From positions 466,055-530,054 of the forward strand of contig JAGPYM010000028.1 of assembly GCA_020736575.1 (NCBI GenBank): a stretch of DNA of 64,000 nucleotides. The letters are read 5' to 3'. Of the stretch, positions 1-11,599 are shown in pieces; position 1 is the stretch's first letter, and every line of letters starts with the position of its first letter. The notes beneath the pieces were generated by a model. That model had not been told where the DNA came from. It made no database searches and saw nothing but the letters and a program-made list of their open reading frames with translations. This stretch comes from Thelonectria olida (Eukaryota; Ascomycota; Sordariomycetes; Hypocreales; Nectriaceae). A program made the position numbers and the translations under genes.

Positions 1-1987
1 CCTCTGGGTAGGTATCAAGTGTCGATCTGGTCTAGTCAAAATTAGTGGCTTTTGTTGTGCGTGTTTGTGTGTGTGTGAGTTGCAGGTCGGAGAAATGCTT
101 TTTGTCAGTATCACCGAAGCATTTAGCCGAGACGTCGTATTGTGAAAGGGAAAAAAGTAAAATAAAGAAAGGAGGAGGGGCGGGCCTAAAGTTGAACCCC
201 TTGAACAAAGCAACCGTCATTGGCCCCCTATTTGCCCGACACCCACTTGACATTTTACCGAATTTATCCGACTTTGTTCTCGATCTCGAGAACATTTTCG
301 CTCAAGTCAGGCAAGTCATGTAAAGTCTCGACGCTGCAGAAGCGAGATCAATACAAGCAATAGCGGAAGGTTTTCCAGATAAGGGGTACTTCTTTTCATT
401 GAGAGTGACTTTGAAGTGTGATGGATGACATGGTGATGGGAAAGTTTGCGCTGGTTAAGTAAATTGGCCTGCATTCAACCGTTTGGATGAGGGGTTTTAA
501 TCTGCGGGGAAGAGGAGAACGCTGTCTTTCTGTCATACTCTGAGGGTTTCTTGGACACTTCACATACTTTCTCACATGTGCGTTGTACCTGGATTTCCGT
601 ACAAAATGGCCCCTGTCAATTACACCAAGTGAGTTCCGTCGCCTCTCACCTTACACAATCAATGCCTTGGACTTTCTTCAATAAGTTACCCAACTTGAGA
701 GAGTGTTGAATGACTCGCCATGCAAGGTCAGTCAGTGCCTGTCACCTAGGTCGTTGCTCGGTCAGTCTACATGAAATATAAAAAGCAACAAGAGAAAGAG
801 TGGCTCGATATCGAGCCTGAGGATTCTGCTATGCCTTTTGGAGTCTGCCTCATCGATGCGAGGATAAATGCGAACCCGAACCCGAATCCTCAGAATGGAC
901 CATATATCTTTAAATACATTGCCCAATACAGTTCAAACTGATCACATGCTGTCTTTACCCATGTCATGGCCAAGACCCTCGAGATCGGGTCCTTTCGCCT
1001 TTATTATCCTAGGAAGCGAGATATCGCGAACCGGATACTCGGAAAATAGGGTGCGGTCCGCGCATATGGTTGTTCCTAAGCGAGGTGGAAATTGCCCCAA
1101 CCAACAAATTTTGCACCTAGCCGTTAGCGTGCTCCCAGACACATATGCCCCCCAATCCCCGTCTAGTTACTGGCTGGGTAAGCGGGGGAGCGGCACACTA
1201 CATGAGGTGTATCCACCCGTACACGCGGGCCTACGAGAAAGCGACAGAGGAGAAGCACAATTCGACACTGAATGGTCGGATGCACAAAGTAGGGAGTCTA
1301 AGACTCAAGCTGACCTGAAGTATTAAATTCATTTGAGCTGGCTCTCACAACCCTAACGAAGGCGGTGTTATCGCTCTTAGCTCGAATCGCTATGCCAACC
1401 AGAGGCGGCAGGATTATATCGAAAACTCGGCTATATGACACCTCGGCTGCACCAAGCACCACATTGAGGAACTTAGACAAGATCACTATAGTAGACGATA
1501 ATTGACTAGTTACGACAGTGAAAAACCTTGAATGAGTGGGATCTGAGTCTGCCTTTGCTAGTAACCCAAAACCTTTTGCCCGTCACGTGTCTGGTTTGCT
1601 GTTATTTCTATCTATGCATGGAGTGTATAACTAGCTAGCTTTGATTACCGTCCGCCTGGGACACTCTTGGTGGATCTCATTATGCCGTCATTACGCGACT
1701 AGGGGCCTTGTCCCTCGTATTGTAAACGAGCCCTGAGCGAGCTGACAGGGTTAGTATACGTCAAGACCCACTGCAACGTCGGAAGCACGCGGAGTCTACG
1801 GAGTAAGTCGCATCTAACTCTACTACCCTATTTCTCCTTGTTATTAAGGGGGCTGAACCCAGCGATCCCTGAATGATGCCGCTTTTGGAGATTTCGTCCT
1901 TGATTTTTTTTTCGCTGTTCGTGTCTTGCTAGTAGAGTTATCGCATACCACGATGTCTCTGTGTCTCCTTATAGAATCCACGTCTTC
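1..1987. other. No recognisable gene
   Basis: Open frames here are short, overlap on both strands and show no family motif, no plausible exon chain and no codon pattern like the neighbouring genes. I see nothing to annotate. Confidence 0.6.
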
Positions 1988-3862
1988 ATGGACGTCAACT
2001 TTGGGTGTCTTGTTCTTTATGGTCAGTCCTGGCATGGCGCCGCTTGTGGTACGGGTTGATTGATACAGAGTCCTCTCAGTTCGTTTGCTATATCGTTCTA
2101 TACGCCATCTATAACATCTGGTTCCATCCCCTTCGCAAATACCCTGGGCCTTGGTGGCTGGCAGCGAGCCGTATACCCTACACCATCTCCGTTCTACGAG
2201 GAACCGCAATAAGAGAGGTCAAAGAGCTGCATGAAAAGTACGGCCACGTCGTGCGCATCAACCCGGATACACTTTCGTTCACTTCCAGCCAGGCATGGCC
2301 CGGTGAGTCCCACACCCCTTTCTGGTTATGTCTATCCAGCGGCCCCTCCCATTTGCGATTCTAACAGAACTAAGACATCTACGGCCCGAAGCGACCCGGA
2401 GGGCGAGGAAACATCCCTAGAGACCCCACGTATTACATGAAACCCGGAAAGGTATGTAAACCTGGCCGTACTGTCACTCGAGATCAAGCCCAACGCCGAC
2501 TTCTAGTTGTAAAAACTCCTTGATGCGGAAGTGACAGACTACTCACGCTTTTCGCTGTCTTATAGGCAATCTTCGATAAAGAGAGCCATCGCCGACTCGT
2601 AACATGCAAGCTCGCGCCGTCCCTCCACGAAGTTCATCTCCAGAAGTATGCAACACTCTTCATTTCTAAGCTCCAAGAGTCCCGGCACGAGTCAAGCACC
2701 GGCGTCGTCGACCTCGCTAGGTGGATCAATCTCCTCACGACAGACATTGCCGGTGCGTTTGTCCTTGGTGAGAGCTTTGGCGGCCTCCAAGGCGGCCAGA
2801 TCCACCCATGGCTCGGTACCATCGCGTGGAATGTGCGGATCTTTACTTTCATCCGAGAACTAAGTCGATATCCTGGGGTCCTTCGTGCCATTGATTCATG
2901 CTGGCCCCGGAGCAAGGAGCGCGAGGAAGAGTCGTTCATGGCCAGATCCATCGCGAAACGGATTGTGAAGGGAACCGACCGCCATGATCTCTTGTGTATC
3001 GTAGAGGCCTCTGGCGAAGAAAGGTTCGTTCCTTCGAGATCTGCGCAGGGAAGCTCTCTCCGAATCATTGCTAATGATGCTGCAGGGTGCCGTCGGATGA
3101 GATGGAGGCCATGGCAATGCTCTTTGTCATCGCCGGAAGTGAGACCAGTAAGTCGACGCTGATGAAACCCAATACCTTGGCAGGAGTCCAGTATTGACCC
3201 TTCACAGCTGCCAGCTTGCTCACCGGCTCAGTACACCTCCTTTTGAAGCACCCCCTAGTGCTGCAAAAACTCACTTCAATCCTGCGCAAGCAATTTCGCA
3301 GTAGCTCGGATATGACGCTTTTCGCACTTCAAGGCCTAGAATACCTCAATGCCGTCCTACAAGAAAGCCTTCGCCTCTACCCTCCAGCACCAGGCAACCT
3401 CTTTCGGCGAACAGCGGCGGAAGGACACGTCGTGATGGGGAAGGCGATTCCATCCCACACAAGTCTTACCATGCATCTTTGGGCGGCAAACCGGTCGCCG
3501 CTGAACTTCCACATGCCCGACCATATGGTTCCTGAGAGATGGATGAAGCCTCGGCCAGCGGAGTTTGAAAACGATGATAGGGATGTGATGAAACCGTTTG
3601 GCGTAAGGCCGCAGGATTGTCCTGGAAAGAGGCAAGCCGACTCCTCGGAACTTGAGGATAGTTACTTAACTATTCATTGATGCTCATAACGCTAATCGAC
3701 ACTAGCTTCGCTTGGGCCGAGATGCGTTTGATCCTCGCACGCATGCTGTGGCACTTTGATTTCAAGCTCGTCTCAGAGAGCTGCGACTGGATTGATCGGC
3801 AAAAGGTGTTTATCTTTTGCCAGAGGCGACCGTTGAGAGTCAAGATCACGGCTGTAGCCTAA
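1988..3862 (+). CDS. Cytochrome P450 monooxygenase (secondary-metabolism type), heme loop altered
   Basis: Membrane-bound P450 that would oxidise a small hydrophobic substrate with an NADPH reductase partner. My exon model is 1988-2021, 2069-2302, 2375-2451, 2566-3023, 3086-3147, 3208-3631 and 3706-3862, giving about 481 aa; the ATG at 1988 is chosen because the frame of the second exon has no upstream ATG. Seen: N-terminal hydrophobic anchor followed by HPLRKYPGPW, I-helix AGSETT (split by an intron), K-helix ESLRLYPP, PERW, and the Cys loop ending CPGK then SFAWAEMR. The last intron, 3632-3705, uses GC-AG and is needed to join CPGK to SFAWAEMR. Odd: the loop reads FGVRPQDCPG where the family has FxxGxRxCxG, so the Gly and the heme-propionate Arg are Arg and Gln. 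The style resembles CYP65-like fungal P450s; substrate unknown. Activity is doubtful. Confidence 0.8.
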
Positions 3863-4840
3863 GGGTGTTTCGTTTCTGAGAAGAGGGAGAACGAGAAAAT
3901 GGGAAAAGATAGAAGTCTAAATTGAAAATTCGTGGGTATGAGGTTAGCAACTGCTCGCTCCGGCATGCCATGCATTGGCGTTGAACCTTGTTCACGGCTT
4001 GGTAACTCTTTATATTGTGAGTTCTGTTCTTAGCTCTTATTAGGTTTTTCACATGGTATGAGCGAGTCCACTTGCGTCCGATATCAGTACTGCAAACGGT
4101 TTCTAGGCCGAGCTGTATGCCAGTTTGCCCTCGTGCAATTTTACACATTTGTTTTGTTTTCCTCCCTATGTGCGGGCTGGAATCCGGTTTGGTACAAGCA
4201 TGGAGACAAGATGCTGGTGATATCGTCATGACCGCATGACCGGTAACTCGGCTGCATTTCGTCGCCCTGGTGATCACCCAGCATGTAGGCGACGAACGAG
4301 AGAACGAGGAGGTTCAAAGAAGGACACGATACACATGAGAGGATATCACTTAGCCGCTTACTTCTGAGCTGGGGCGGCGCGCATCTGTCATCAATACTGG
4401 TTCCTTACATGGCCTTTGCCCCCTATTAATGACGGCCCATGCGCCTCGTTGCTATCGCTCATTATAAACAACATCGCGTTGCAGCCTTGGGCGTGGCAAA
4501 GCCGGAGAAAAACTAAAGAGCGAAATACGAGGAGCGAGGAACGAGTTTGAACAGAGGCGCAGATTGGCGGGGTTATTTTCTCTCCAAGTGCGCTAAGCCA
4601 CACTTACAGGAGTTTGAGACCAATCATGAGATTATCACAGTTTATTTACGCTGCAGAAATCCTCCCGGTACTAGGGAAATTGACCTGAACAGCGGTTTAG
4701 CGGACTCGAGAGAATAGGGTGGAAAGCCATCATCACATTCAGCCCTCGTTCCCCGCGCCAATTGATACACGCCATGACTGAGAGTCCCATGCTTACTGGC
4801 CATCTCCACATCCCTGATCGATCAATGTGGACATGAGCTG
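3863..4840. other. Intergenic, no gene seen
   Basis: Only short unsupported frames; no motif recognised between the P450 and the Zn2Cys6 relic. Confidence 0.5.
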
Positions 4841-5005
4841 ATGCACGCTTTCCGACAGTGCGATGAAGCCAAATCCTCCTGTCAGCGTTGTTACATCTAC
4901 GGAAGGGAATGCCCAGGATACACAGGCAACTTTCATTTCCGACACAGCCTTGCTCCAGCGGCACCTCGGAGCTCCCTAACGGAACAAGCCAAACGAATAT
5001 CATAA
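4841..5005 (+). pseudogene. Relic of a Zn2Cys6 transcription factor DNA-binding domain
   Basis: A 54-codon frame contains CDEAKSSCQRC and then RECPGY, the third to sixth cysteines of a fungal binuclear zinc cluster with the linker start. The base before the Cys codon at 4859 follows CAG, which matches the usual intron acceptor placed just before the third cysteine in these genes (the intact regulator at 19292-21471 has the same arrangement). The first exon, which should carry CxxCRxR, is not found in the preceding 120 bases, and the frame stops at 5005 with no activation domain. I read it as a decayed fragment; a distant first exon cannot be excluded. Confidence 0.6.
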
Positions 5006-5549
5006 ATTCTCGCCATCTTAGACCAGACATGTCGGAAGGGACGGCCCAGCACAAAATAGCCGCATGCCGGTGTTTACCGATGTCGGTCTTTGCTCTCAAA
5101 TATCTAGACCCTCCGGATCAAACACCTGAAACTTGACAGCTAGACAATAGGCCCAATCGTCTTCCAACTATTCTCCCATTCTAATCTTTTCAAGACGTCC
5201 CAGGATTTATGCCGAAACTCAGGACCATGTGGTTTCATTTCATCATACCAGGTCGGGGGTGAACGGCCAAAAGTTTCCTAGTTTAGGTCAATGGACCAGT
5301 AATACGAACCGCAATTCCGGGAGAACGGCAAACATCGAGTCAACCGGGTGCACAGAATACATGAAAGTGGTTCGTCCCTTTGGTACTGTATTGCTGGGCT
5401 TTTACTATATAGACCTCTATTTCCCGACTGATGTTGATTCATTCCTCTTTTGATACCGTCCTTCACACTCTCTTGTATTAAATGTTCTTGGACTCTTTGT
5501 TCCTTTGTTGCTTACTTATAGTCTTTCACGTTTCATTCCCTTGGCCACA
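5006..5549. promoter_or_regulatory. Upstream region of the polygalacturonase gene
   Basis: No coding signal. An A/T-rich box (TATATAG) lies near 5406 and pyrimidine-rich sequence leads to the ATG at 5550, as expected of a fungal promoter; no specific activator site can be assigned by eye. Confidence 0.35.
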
Positions 5550-6676
5550 ATGTTGTACTTTGTTCTTCTCTTTACCGGCCTGGCCGCCTCTGCTTTTGCA
5601 TCCCCCATCGACACCCGTGCCAGCTGCACCTTTACCGATGCTGCAACAGCCATCAAGAACAAGGGCAGTTGCTCTTCCATTATGCTCAAAGACATCAAGG
5701 TCCCTGCTGGTACCACTCTGGACATGAGCAAGTTAAAGGACGGTACTCATGTAAGCATCCTTCAATTTCACCAGGAGCACCCCGCCAATAACCTAAACAG
5801 GTCACATTCCAGGGTAAAACTACCTTTGACTACAATGAGTGGAATGGTCCCTTGATCTCCTTCAGCGGCAACAACATACTCATCGACGGCGCTCCTGGCC
5901 ACTCTATTGACTGCGAAGGGCAGCGCTGGTGGGACACCAAAGGCAGCAATGGTGGCAAGACCAAACCGAAGTTCTTCTACGCCCATTCTCTCAAAAACTC
6001 CAACATCAAGAACCTCAACGTCCTCAACACCCCTGTCCAGGCCTTTAGTATCAACACCGTTACCAACCTCGGCGTCTACGACGTCCATATGGACAACTCT
6101 CTCGGCGACTCTAAGGGCGGCCACAATACTGATGCTTTCGATGTTGGCTCCTCTACCGGTGTCTACATCTCCGGAGCTGTCATCAAGAACCAGGATGACT
6201 GCCTCGCCATTAACTCCGGTACCAACATCACTTTTACCGGTGGCAACTGCAGCGGTGGCCACGGTCTATCTATCGGCTCTGTTGGTGGCCGTGATGATAA
6301 CATCGTCAAGACCGTCCGCATCCTGGACTCTATCGTGTCCAATTCCGACAACGGTGTCCGCATCAAGACTGTTTATGGAGCGTCCGGCTCTGTCTCTGAC
6401 GTCAAGTACGACCACATCACCCTCAACAACATCGCCAAGTACGGTATCGTTATCGAGCAGGACTACAAGAACGGTAGTCCCACTGGCAAGCCCACTGCCG
6501 GCGTTCCTATCACAGACGTCACCATCAATGATGTCACTGGGTCCGTTGCGCCCAAGGGTACTGACGCCTATATCCTCTGCGCTTCTTGCAAAAGCTGGAC
6601 GTGGACTGGCAACAACATCACTGGTGGCAAGAAGTCCCAAAAGTGCGAAGGTGTCCCTAGCGGAGCTTCTTGCTAG
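5550..6676 (+). CDS. Secreted endopolygalacturonase (GH28)
   Basis: Hydrolyses alpha-1,4-galacturonan of pectin outside the cell. Exons 5550-5750 and 5801-6676 with a 50 bp GT-AG intron give 358 aa, the normal size for fungal endo-PG. The first ~18 residues are a hydrophobic signal peptide ending near AFAS, followed by a short propeptide. All GH28 signatures are visible in order: NTDAFD, the catalytic DD pair in [15 protein letters not shown], and RIK, with paired cysteines at the C terminus (CASCKSW...). The ATG at 5550 is preferred over an in-frame upstream start because it opens directly into the signal peptide. Coding is GC-rich at third positions, unlike the decayed sequence on both sides. 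Plant-associated lifestyle is suggested but not proven. Confidence 0.95.
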
Positions 6677-6699
6677 ATTAATCGATGCGTTCTCTATCG

Positions 6700-7420
6700 T
6701 AGCCTCGATGGCATGCGCTGGATGCAGGATATTGGGATTCAAAGGCGCTAGTTCGTATGTAGATTTCAGATCAAAGCCTTCAAGGACGCCCGGGTGCTTG
6801 ATCGCCATATTCTTCATGCAATTGAGATGGGCTGGTTCATTCTCGACAAGCATTGTACTATGACCGAAGATGCGCCCGTTTATGTTGCCTCTCCTTGATC
6901 CTTCAACACGAATCAGTTACATTGAGCACCACTCACCAGAGTCATGGCACGAGGACGCAATTGCTAGTGTCCGTACAATTTGGGAAGAAGAGTACAAAAC
7001 TCAGCCTGAGCTTGACCTATAGAGTCGATTGATGAGGTATCTGCTTTGCAAAAGCGGCAGCCGAACGAGTGAGACTCTTTACTTGAAGAGTTGGAAGTTA
7101 GAAAATCTGAGTGATAGTATGGACGATCTTGAAGACTTTATTAAGGCAACACCCATCAAAATCAGTGGATCGCCCCTTTAATGGGGCGTTATAGTGATCA
7201 GTAGAAGACTTATCCTCAGCTAAGTTGAATCGCTATTGATATCCTTTCGATCGCGCCCGAATTAGTGAATCAGGAATCTGCTTTCTCTTGCGGTCGACGT
7301 ACTCTCCCTGAGGATAGAGGAGAATGACTTGCAACAATTTTGAGAAGGTTTAATGTATAGGTAGCTGGCTGCGTGAAGAGCATATCCAGACGACTGTTCA
7401 TGGTAGTATAGGTGTAATTA
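6700..7420 (+). mobile_element. Decayed hAT transposase relic
   Basis: In shifting frames the sequence reads like the C-terminal half of a fungal hAT transposase: an AIEMGWFILDK stretch, then PVYVAS, LDPSTRISYIEHH and TIWEEEYK, then ISGSPL at the position of the family's PxxWW motif, and further on FEKV...IGSWLREEHIQTT, which matches the usual hAT tail. Stops and at least two frameshifts interrupt it. No inverted ends or target duplication were recognised. It starts right after the polygalacturonase stop codon. Family assignment rests on motif recall, not an alignment. Confidence 0.6.
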
Positions 7421-9600
7421 CTAATAGGGGCTTGGATAGTGGCGGCGATGAAGACTCTGATGTTAATTTTGATTGATTTGTGGGTGTCTGGCGGTATGGG
7501 TGCTAAAGTACTATAGATCTATCCGCCTTGCTAGGAAAAAGCTAGCGGCCTGAGTTGAGGAGTTTAATAGATAAGATTTTCACGGGAAATATACAATGAT
7601 ATGTGCCTCGAAGAGAGGTTATTCAATTGATTAGTTCTTCACTTCGAGAGAGGTTGTGATGATGTCTGTGTCCTTGTTGTGGAAGCGGGGTCGTGCCCAA
7701 TTGCTAGGGTGATATTCCAGCACACTTTGAATACAGTATAAATATCGCTTTAGCACCTGATGTCATAATATGCAAGTCTGCCAGGCCCTGAATTTCGGCA
7801 TAAGCCCTGGGTCGCGTTTGAAAAGGTTAGAATGGGAGAACAGCTAGACCACGATTAGGCGTTTTGAGAACATAGACTGACATCGGTAAACACGGCATGC
7901 AGCCATTTTGTGCTGGGCTGTCCCTTCCAGGATGTCCAGTCTAAGATGGGGAGAATTCGTGAAATTCATTTGGCTTGTTCATTAGGAAACCATCCACCGG
8001 TGCGTGACCCTGCCTCTCATCCATCACGACCTAGTCTACGTAGTAACACTATTACATACGTAAACTCAATTGCATGGGCATCAGGTATCAGCCTCGAATC
8101 AGTGCCCCCCGAAAGCCAGAAGCGAAAGCAATGTCCACATGAGCCTTAGGAAAGTAGCCTATTGGGGCATCAGAGCTAACACGGCTAATCCTTATGCGTC
8201 AAATTAACTCAAAGTAGTCATGGAACTACTCCCAAAGGATCCGAACAGACATCTGGCAAAGACTTTGCGTCACCAGCATAGTATCACTAGATTCAGGTTG
8301 CGAGAGGTAGTGGAGTCACATCTCTTCTCGTCCAACGTGACGCGGCTCGGATCTTATTGGCGAACGGCGGGAATGCAGAGAATCGCTGGTCTGTGAGAAT
8401 GCTTGCCAAGCCTATTAATAGAATCCGCATTCGGAACCCGGTACGAGGCGGAAACGCAAAACCTTAATCAGGCTAGCGTGAATTGGCTTGGTTCATGCGC
8501 TTGTGAGATGCTCGTTTCTCGTTTAATCCTTAGTTCAAGTCTCGTTTAGCTTCGCTGATCCACTGCTGCGGGTCGTCAAATTTCGATCGTGAACCAAAGA
8601 TTTACTACGGAGTAAAAGTGTTCTAACTCAGGCCGAAGCGTCTTGACCCACAGTTACGATATATGTATCTCTTCCGAGCAATTTAAACACTCAACGGACA
8701 AACCGGCCATCGCGAAGCTGGCCATAACATCGCCTCCTCTCGATGATGGAGGCCCTCAAATCTGAATCATTCGAGAGTCCTCTTTCTACCTTCCACATTG
8801 GAAGCGCATCCTCTGCTGCACTGTGCGATAGAAAGTGTAGCCGAAAACATCGATTCTGAGACAGAACCCCGGTCAACAAGCGCCCTCAAGCATACTGCAA
8901 TCTACTTTGAGAAGCACAAACGGGGTTATAACGTGAGAGAGCAATGTGATGCTTGATTCCATAGTCACCGCAGTTCGCGTGTCCAGTCAACAGCCCTGAT
9001 GCTTAAGGATAAGTAAGGGATGAGGGAATTCTTTTATAAAGCTAAATAGTAAATAAGTAAAAGAAGTAATAACTAAGCTTCATATTTAACTTATAAAGAC
9101 CAATAATGGCAAACGCAGTAAAGTAGTACATCCGAGTTCTATAGAGGCACCATGTAAGGAAATAGTAAGAATGGTGAAAACACCGACACCCATGATGGTG
9201 GCCAGTAGAGAAGGTGTAAAGCGACAGTGTTTGAGTTAAATGATGAGTCAGGGTCTTCAGCATTAATATTCGGTGATGAGAGCAATGGTGCTAGTAAAGC
9301 AGGGGCCAGGATTTCGTAAGGAGTGAGGGGCGAACAGATGGAACAAATGAACTCGAGACAAGATACCTACGTTTTACAACAATTCCACAATGCCCAGCCA
9401 GAATGTCGTAACTCGTTTCTGGTTACACTAATGACGCACATGCCCTGGAACGGTAAATACGAGAATGTCGCCCTAAGCTCGCTCCGAGTCCGAGACGCGC
9501 AACCCGTCAAAACTACTTCTGGTCTCACCCCGTTTCCTTTCCTACGAAGCCTCACCTGAACGATATTTAAAGGCTCGGACCCGATATAGTATGAAAACTT
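7421..9600. other. Gene-free decayed sequence
   Basis: Stop-rich in all frames, locally A/T-rich (notably 9030-9120). No family motif, tRNA cloverleaf or repeat boundary recognised. Confidence 0.5.
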
Positions 9601-10060
9601 ACGCTGGAAACATCGTATAAATTCAACATCGACACGCTAATTGCTTCAATTCTTTTACCAGACAAGAAGCCCGAAGAGCCTGCTTCCTGTCGACGAGGTC
9701 ATTGAGGTACGTCCATAATATATGATAGCAGGGCTTGATGGTCGATCCTTCGCTCAGTCACATCTAAGCCACTCCGTTGTTGTTGAAGCTGACAATAATT
9801 CCAACAGTTTCATTTTTACTCGAAATAGTCAGGATCCCCGTATTAGGCAATAAGTGGTCAGATTTTGCTGAAACCTCTGGCAAAACAAAAGATTCTGAGA
9901 ATTCATGCAAAATCAATCCGTCCCTGGTTTTGAACCAATCCTCTTCTGCCCCCCACAAAGCACAGGAGCCGCCCATGGTTTCTGTCGCCAACAGAGCGTG
10001 CAGGACTTCAACCCCAGGTGACTCGATATTATCGAGCAAAGGTTGCTTTATACCTCAGCC

Positions 10061-11599
10061 ATGTGCATCGGCCAAAAGTTTAAAGGGTTTTCTCTCACGT
10101 GTGACTCGAACTGCGACATGGCTGAGTTTCACATCAAAGACGCCCACACAGGAGCTCGGAAGCCAGTTGCTGAAGCGGAAGACGGATATGGAGGCGGATA
10201 CGTGCCTCCCCATAGAGACGTACCACGGTATGTCCATGTCAAATCCTACAACACCAAGGATCAACACTTCAAAGGCCTTTTTCTCGCACAGGAACTGGTT
10301 GGCGAGAAGCGGCCCGACCCCGGCTTGCACAACTCTGTTACGCAGGTTGCGATTGGGAGCAAAATCTTGAGCCATGGTGATGCCGCCATCTGGGCGGCTG
10401 ACTTCAGCTCAAGTGGCCGATATCTAGCTGTCGCCGGAAAGGACCAATTTATTCGGCTCTTCAAAGTGATTCTCACAGAAGAAGACCGCAAGGCTCAGGA
10501 AGAGGAGGACAAGGGAGCAGGCACGACAAGTGAGAACTTTGCCCCTGTTTTCCGGTCAAAGCCCATCAGAGAGTTTAAAGGACACACTGGAGATGTCTTG
10601 GACTTAAGTTGGAGCAAAAACGACTTTCTTCTCTCATGCTCCGCAGATAAAACTGTTCGCCTTTGGCATACAAGCCAGCCGAATTGTTTGCGTTTATTCG
10701 CGCATGAGAAAATAGTCACCTCAGTTGCTTTCCATCCTATCGACGATCGTTTCTTCCTTTCTGGATCTCTCGATACGAAGCTAAGGCTATGGAGTATTCC
10801 GGACATGTGTGTCGCTCATTCGGCATCCGCATGCGATTTTATTACTGCTGTTGCATTTACACCAGAGGGCAAGGTAGCAATTTGCGGCAGCTTGAATGGC
10901 ACATGCATCTTTTTTGATACTGACGGTCTGGCCGTAAAATATCAGATACGTGCCTGTTCTTCACAAGTCAAGAATGAGAGGTGCAACAAAATCACGGGCA
11001 TTCAGACGCTGCTCATCCCTGAAAACACTGACACCAACAGTGGAGTAAAGGTGTTGATTACGACAAACGACTCCCAAATTCGCGTGTATGACATGGACGA
11101 CCGAACACTTAGAGTCAAACTTGAAGGGCTGAAGAACCAATCGAGTCAGATTCATGCTCGTTTCAATGACGACGGGAAATACGTCATTTGTGGTAGCGAA
11201 AGTCAGAAGGTTTATATATGGCATTTGGGGTCGCCGAATCCCGGAATCAAGGATCAGGAACCTTGTGAGAGTTTCAGTACCCATTCAGAGGTTGTCACCA
11301 ATGCAATTATTGCCCCAACGGCAACCCGACAACTTCTCAGTGCCTCAAGGGATCCAGTTTATGATCTTTGCAACCCACCACCCATCGTGTTACTGAGCTT
11401 GGAGGAGAGCACGGCTGGTAAGACAGCCAAATCAAATCCATCATTTGACGATGTTCGCACCACGACTGCGCAACTGGAAGAGAGTCCGACATACAAAGAG
11501 CGCTGTAGACACTTTGACGGTAATATAATCGTCACAACCGACACAGCTGGCAGAGTAAAGGTGTTCCGGCAAGACTGTGCTTCAAAGGGCCGGTACTAA
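10061..11599 (+). CDS. WD40-repeat protein, Dgr2/WDR44-like, probably N-terminally truncated
   Basis: About 512 aa from the first in-frame ATG. At least five WD repeats are visible: AIWAADFSSSGRYLAVAGKD, FKGHTGDVLDLSW...DKTVRLW, IVTSVAFHP...DTKLRLW, a divergent repeat around FITAVAFTPEGKVAICGS, ITTNDSQIRVYD, and HARFNDDGKYVICGSESQKV with YIW; a last one near IIVTTDTAGRVKVF. The phrase order, with a long insert between the first two blades, is that of the Dgr2/YMR102C and WDR44 family, which are usually 700-1000 aa with a disordered N-terminal half. Upstream (9777-10060) other frames are open but I cannot join them with a clear splice pair, so this may be a truncated duplicate, or its 5' exons may be missed. 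Function is presumably scaffolding in membrane traffic or stress response; not demonstrated. Confidence 0.7.
   Translation: MCIGQKFKGFSLTCDSNCDMAEFHIKDAHTGARKPVAEAEDGYGGGYVPPHRDVPRYVHVKSYNTKDQHFKGLFLAQELVGEKRPDPGLHNSVTQVAIGSKILSHGDAAIWAADFSSSGRYLAVAGKDQFIRLFKVILTEEDRKAQEEEDKGAGTTSENFAPVFRSKPIREFKGHTGDVLDLSWSKNDFLLSCSADKTVRLWHTSQPNCLRLFAHEKIVTSVAFHPIDDRFFLSGSLDTKLRLWSIPDMCVAHSASACDFITAVAFTPEGKVAICGSLNGTCIFFDTDGLAVKYQIRACSSQVKNERCNKITGIQTLLIPENTDTNSGVKVLITTNDSQIRVYDMDDRTLRVKLEGLKNQSSQIHARFNDDGKYVICGSESQKVYIWHLGSPNPGIKDQEPCESFSTHSEVVTNAIIAPTATRQLLSASRDPVYDLCNPPPIVLLSLEESTAGKTAKSNPSFDDVRTTTAQLEESPTYKERCRHFDGNIIVTTDTAGRVKVFRQDCASKGRY

Noticed and set aside
868..1326. 152-codon open frame on the + strand
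   Set aside because: No motif, opens in a region with overlapping frames on both strands, no promoter or splice support.
1795..1810. TACGGAGTA motif, also near 8606 and 59532
   Set aside because: Short, common in ascomycete intergenic DNA, and with no inverted partner nearby; not enough for a transposon end.
5907..6863. 318-codon alternative frame over the polygalacturonase
   Set aside because: Ser/Thr/Pro-rich shadow of the GH28 gene, whose catalytic motifs are all in the other frame.
8500..8545. tRNA-like T loop (GTTCAAGTC)
   Set aside because: The flanking bases do not pair into a T stem and no D or anticodon arm could be formed.
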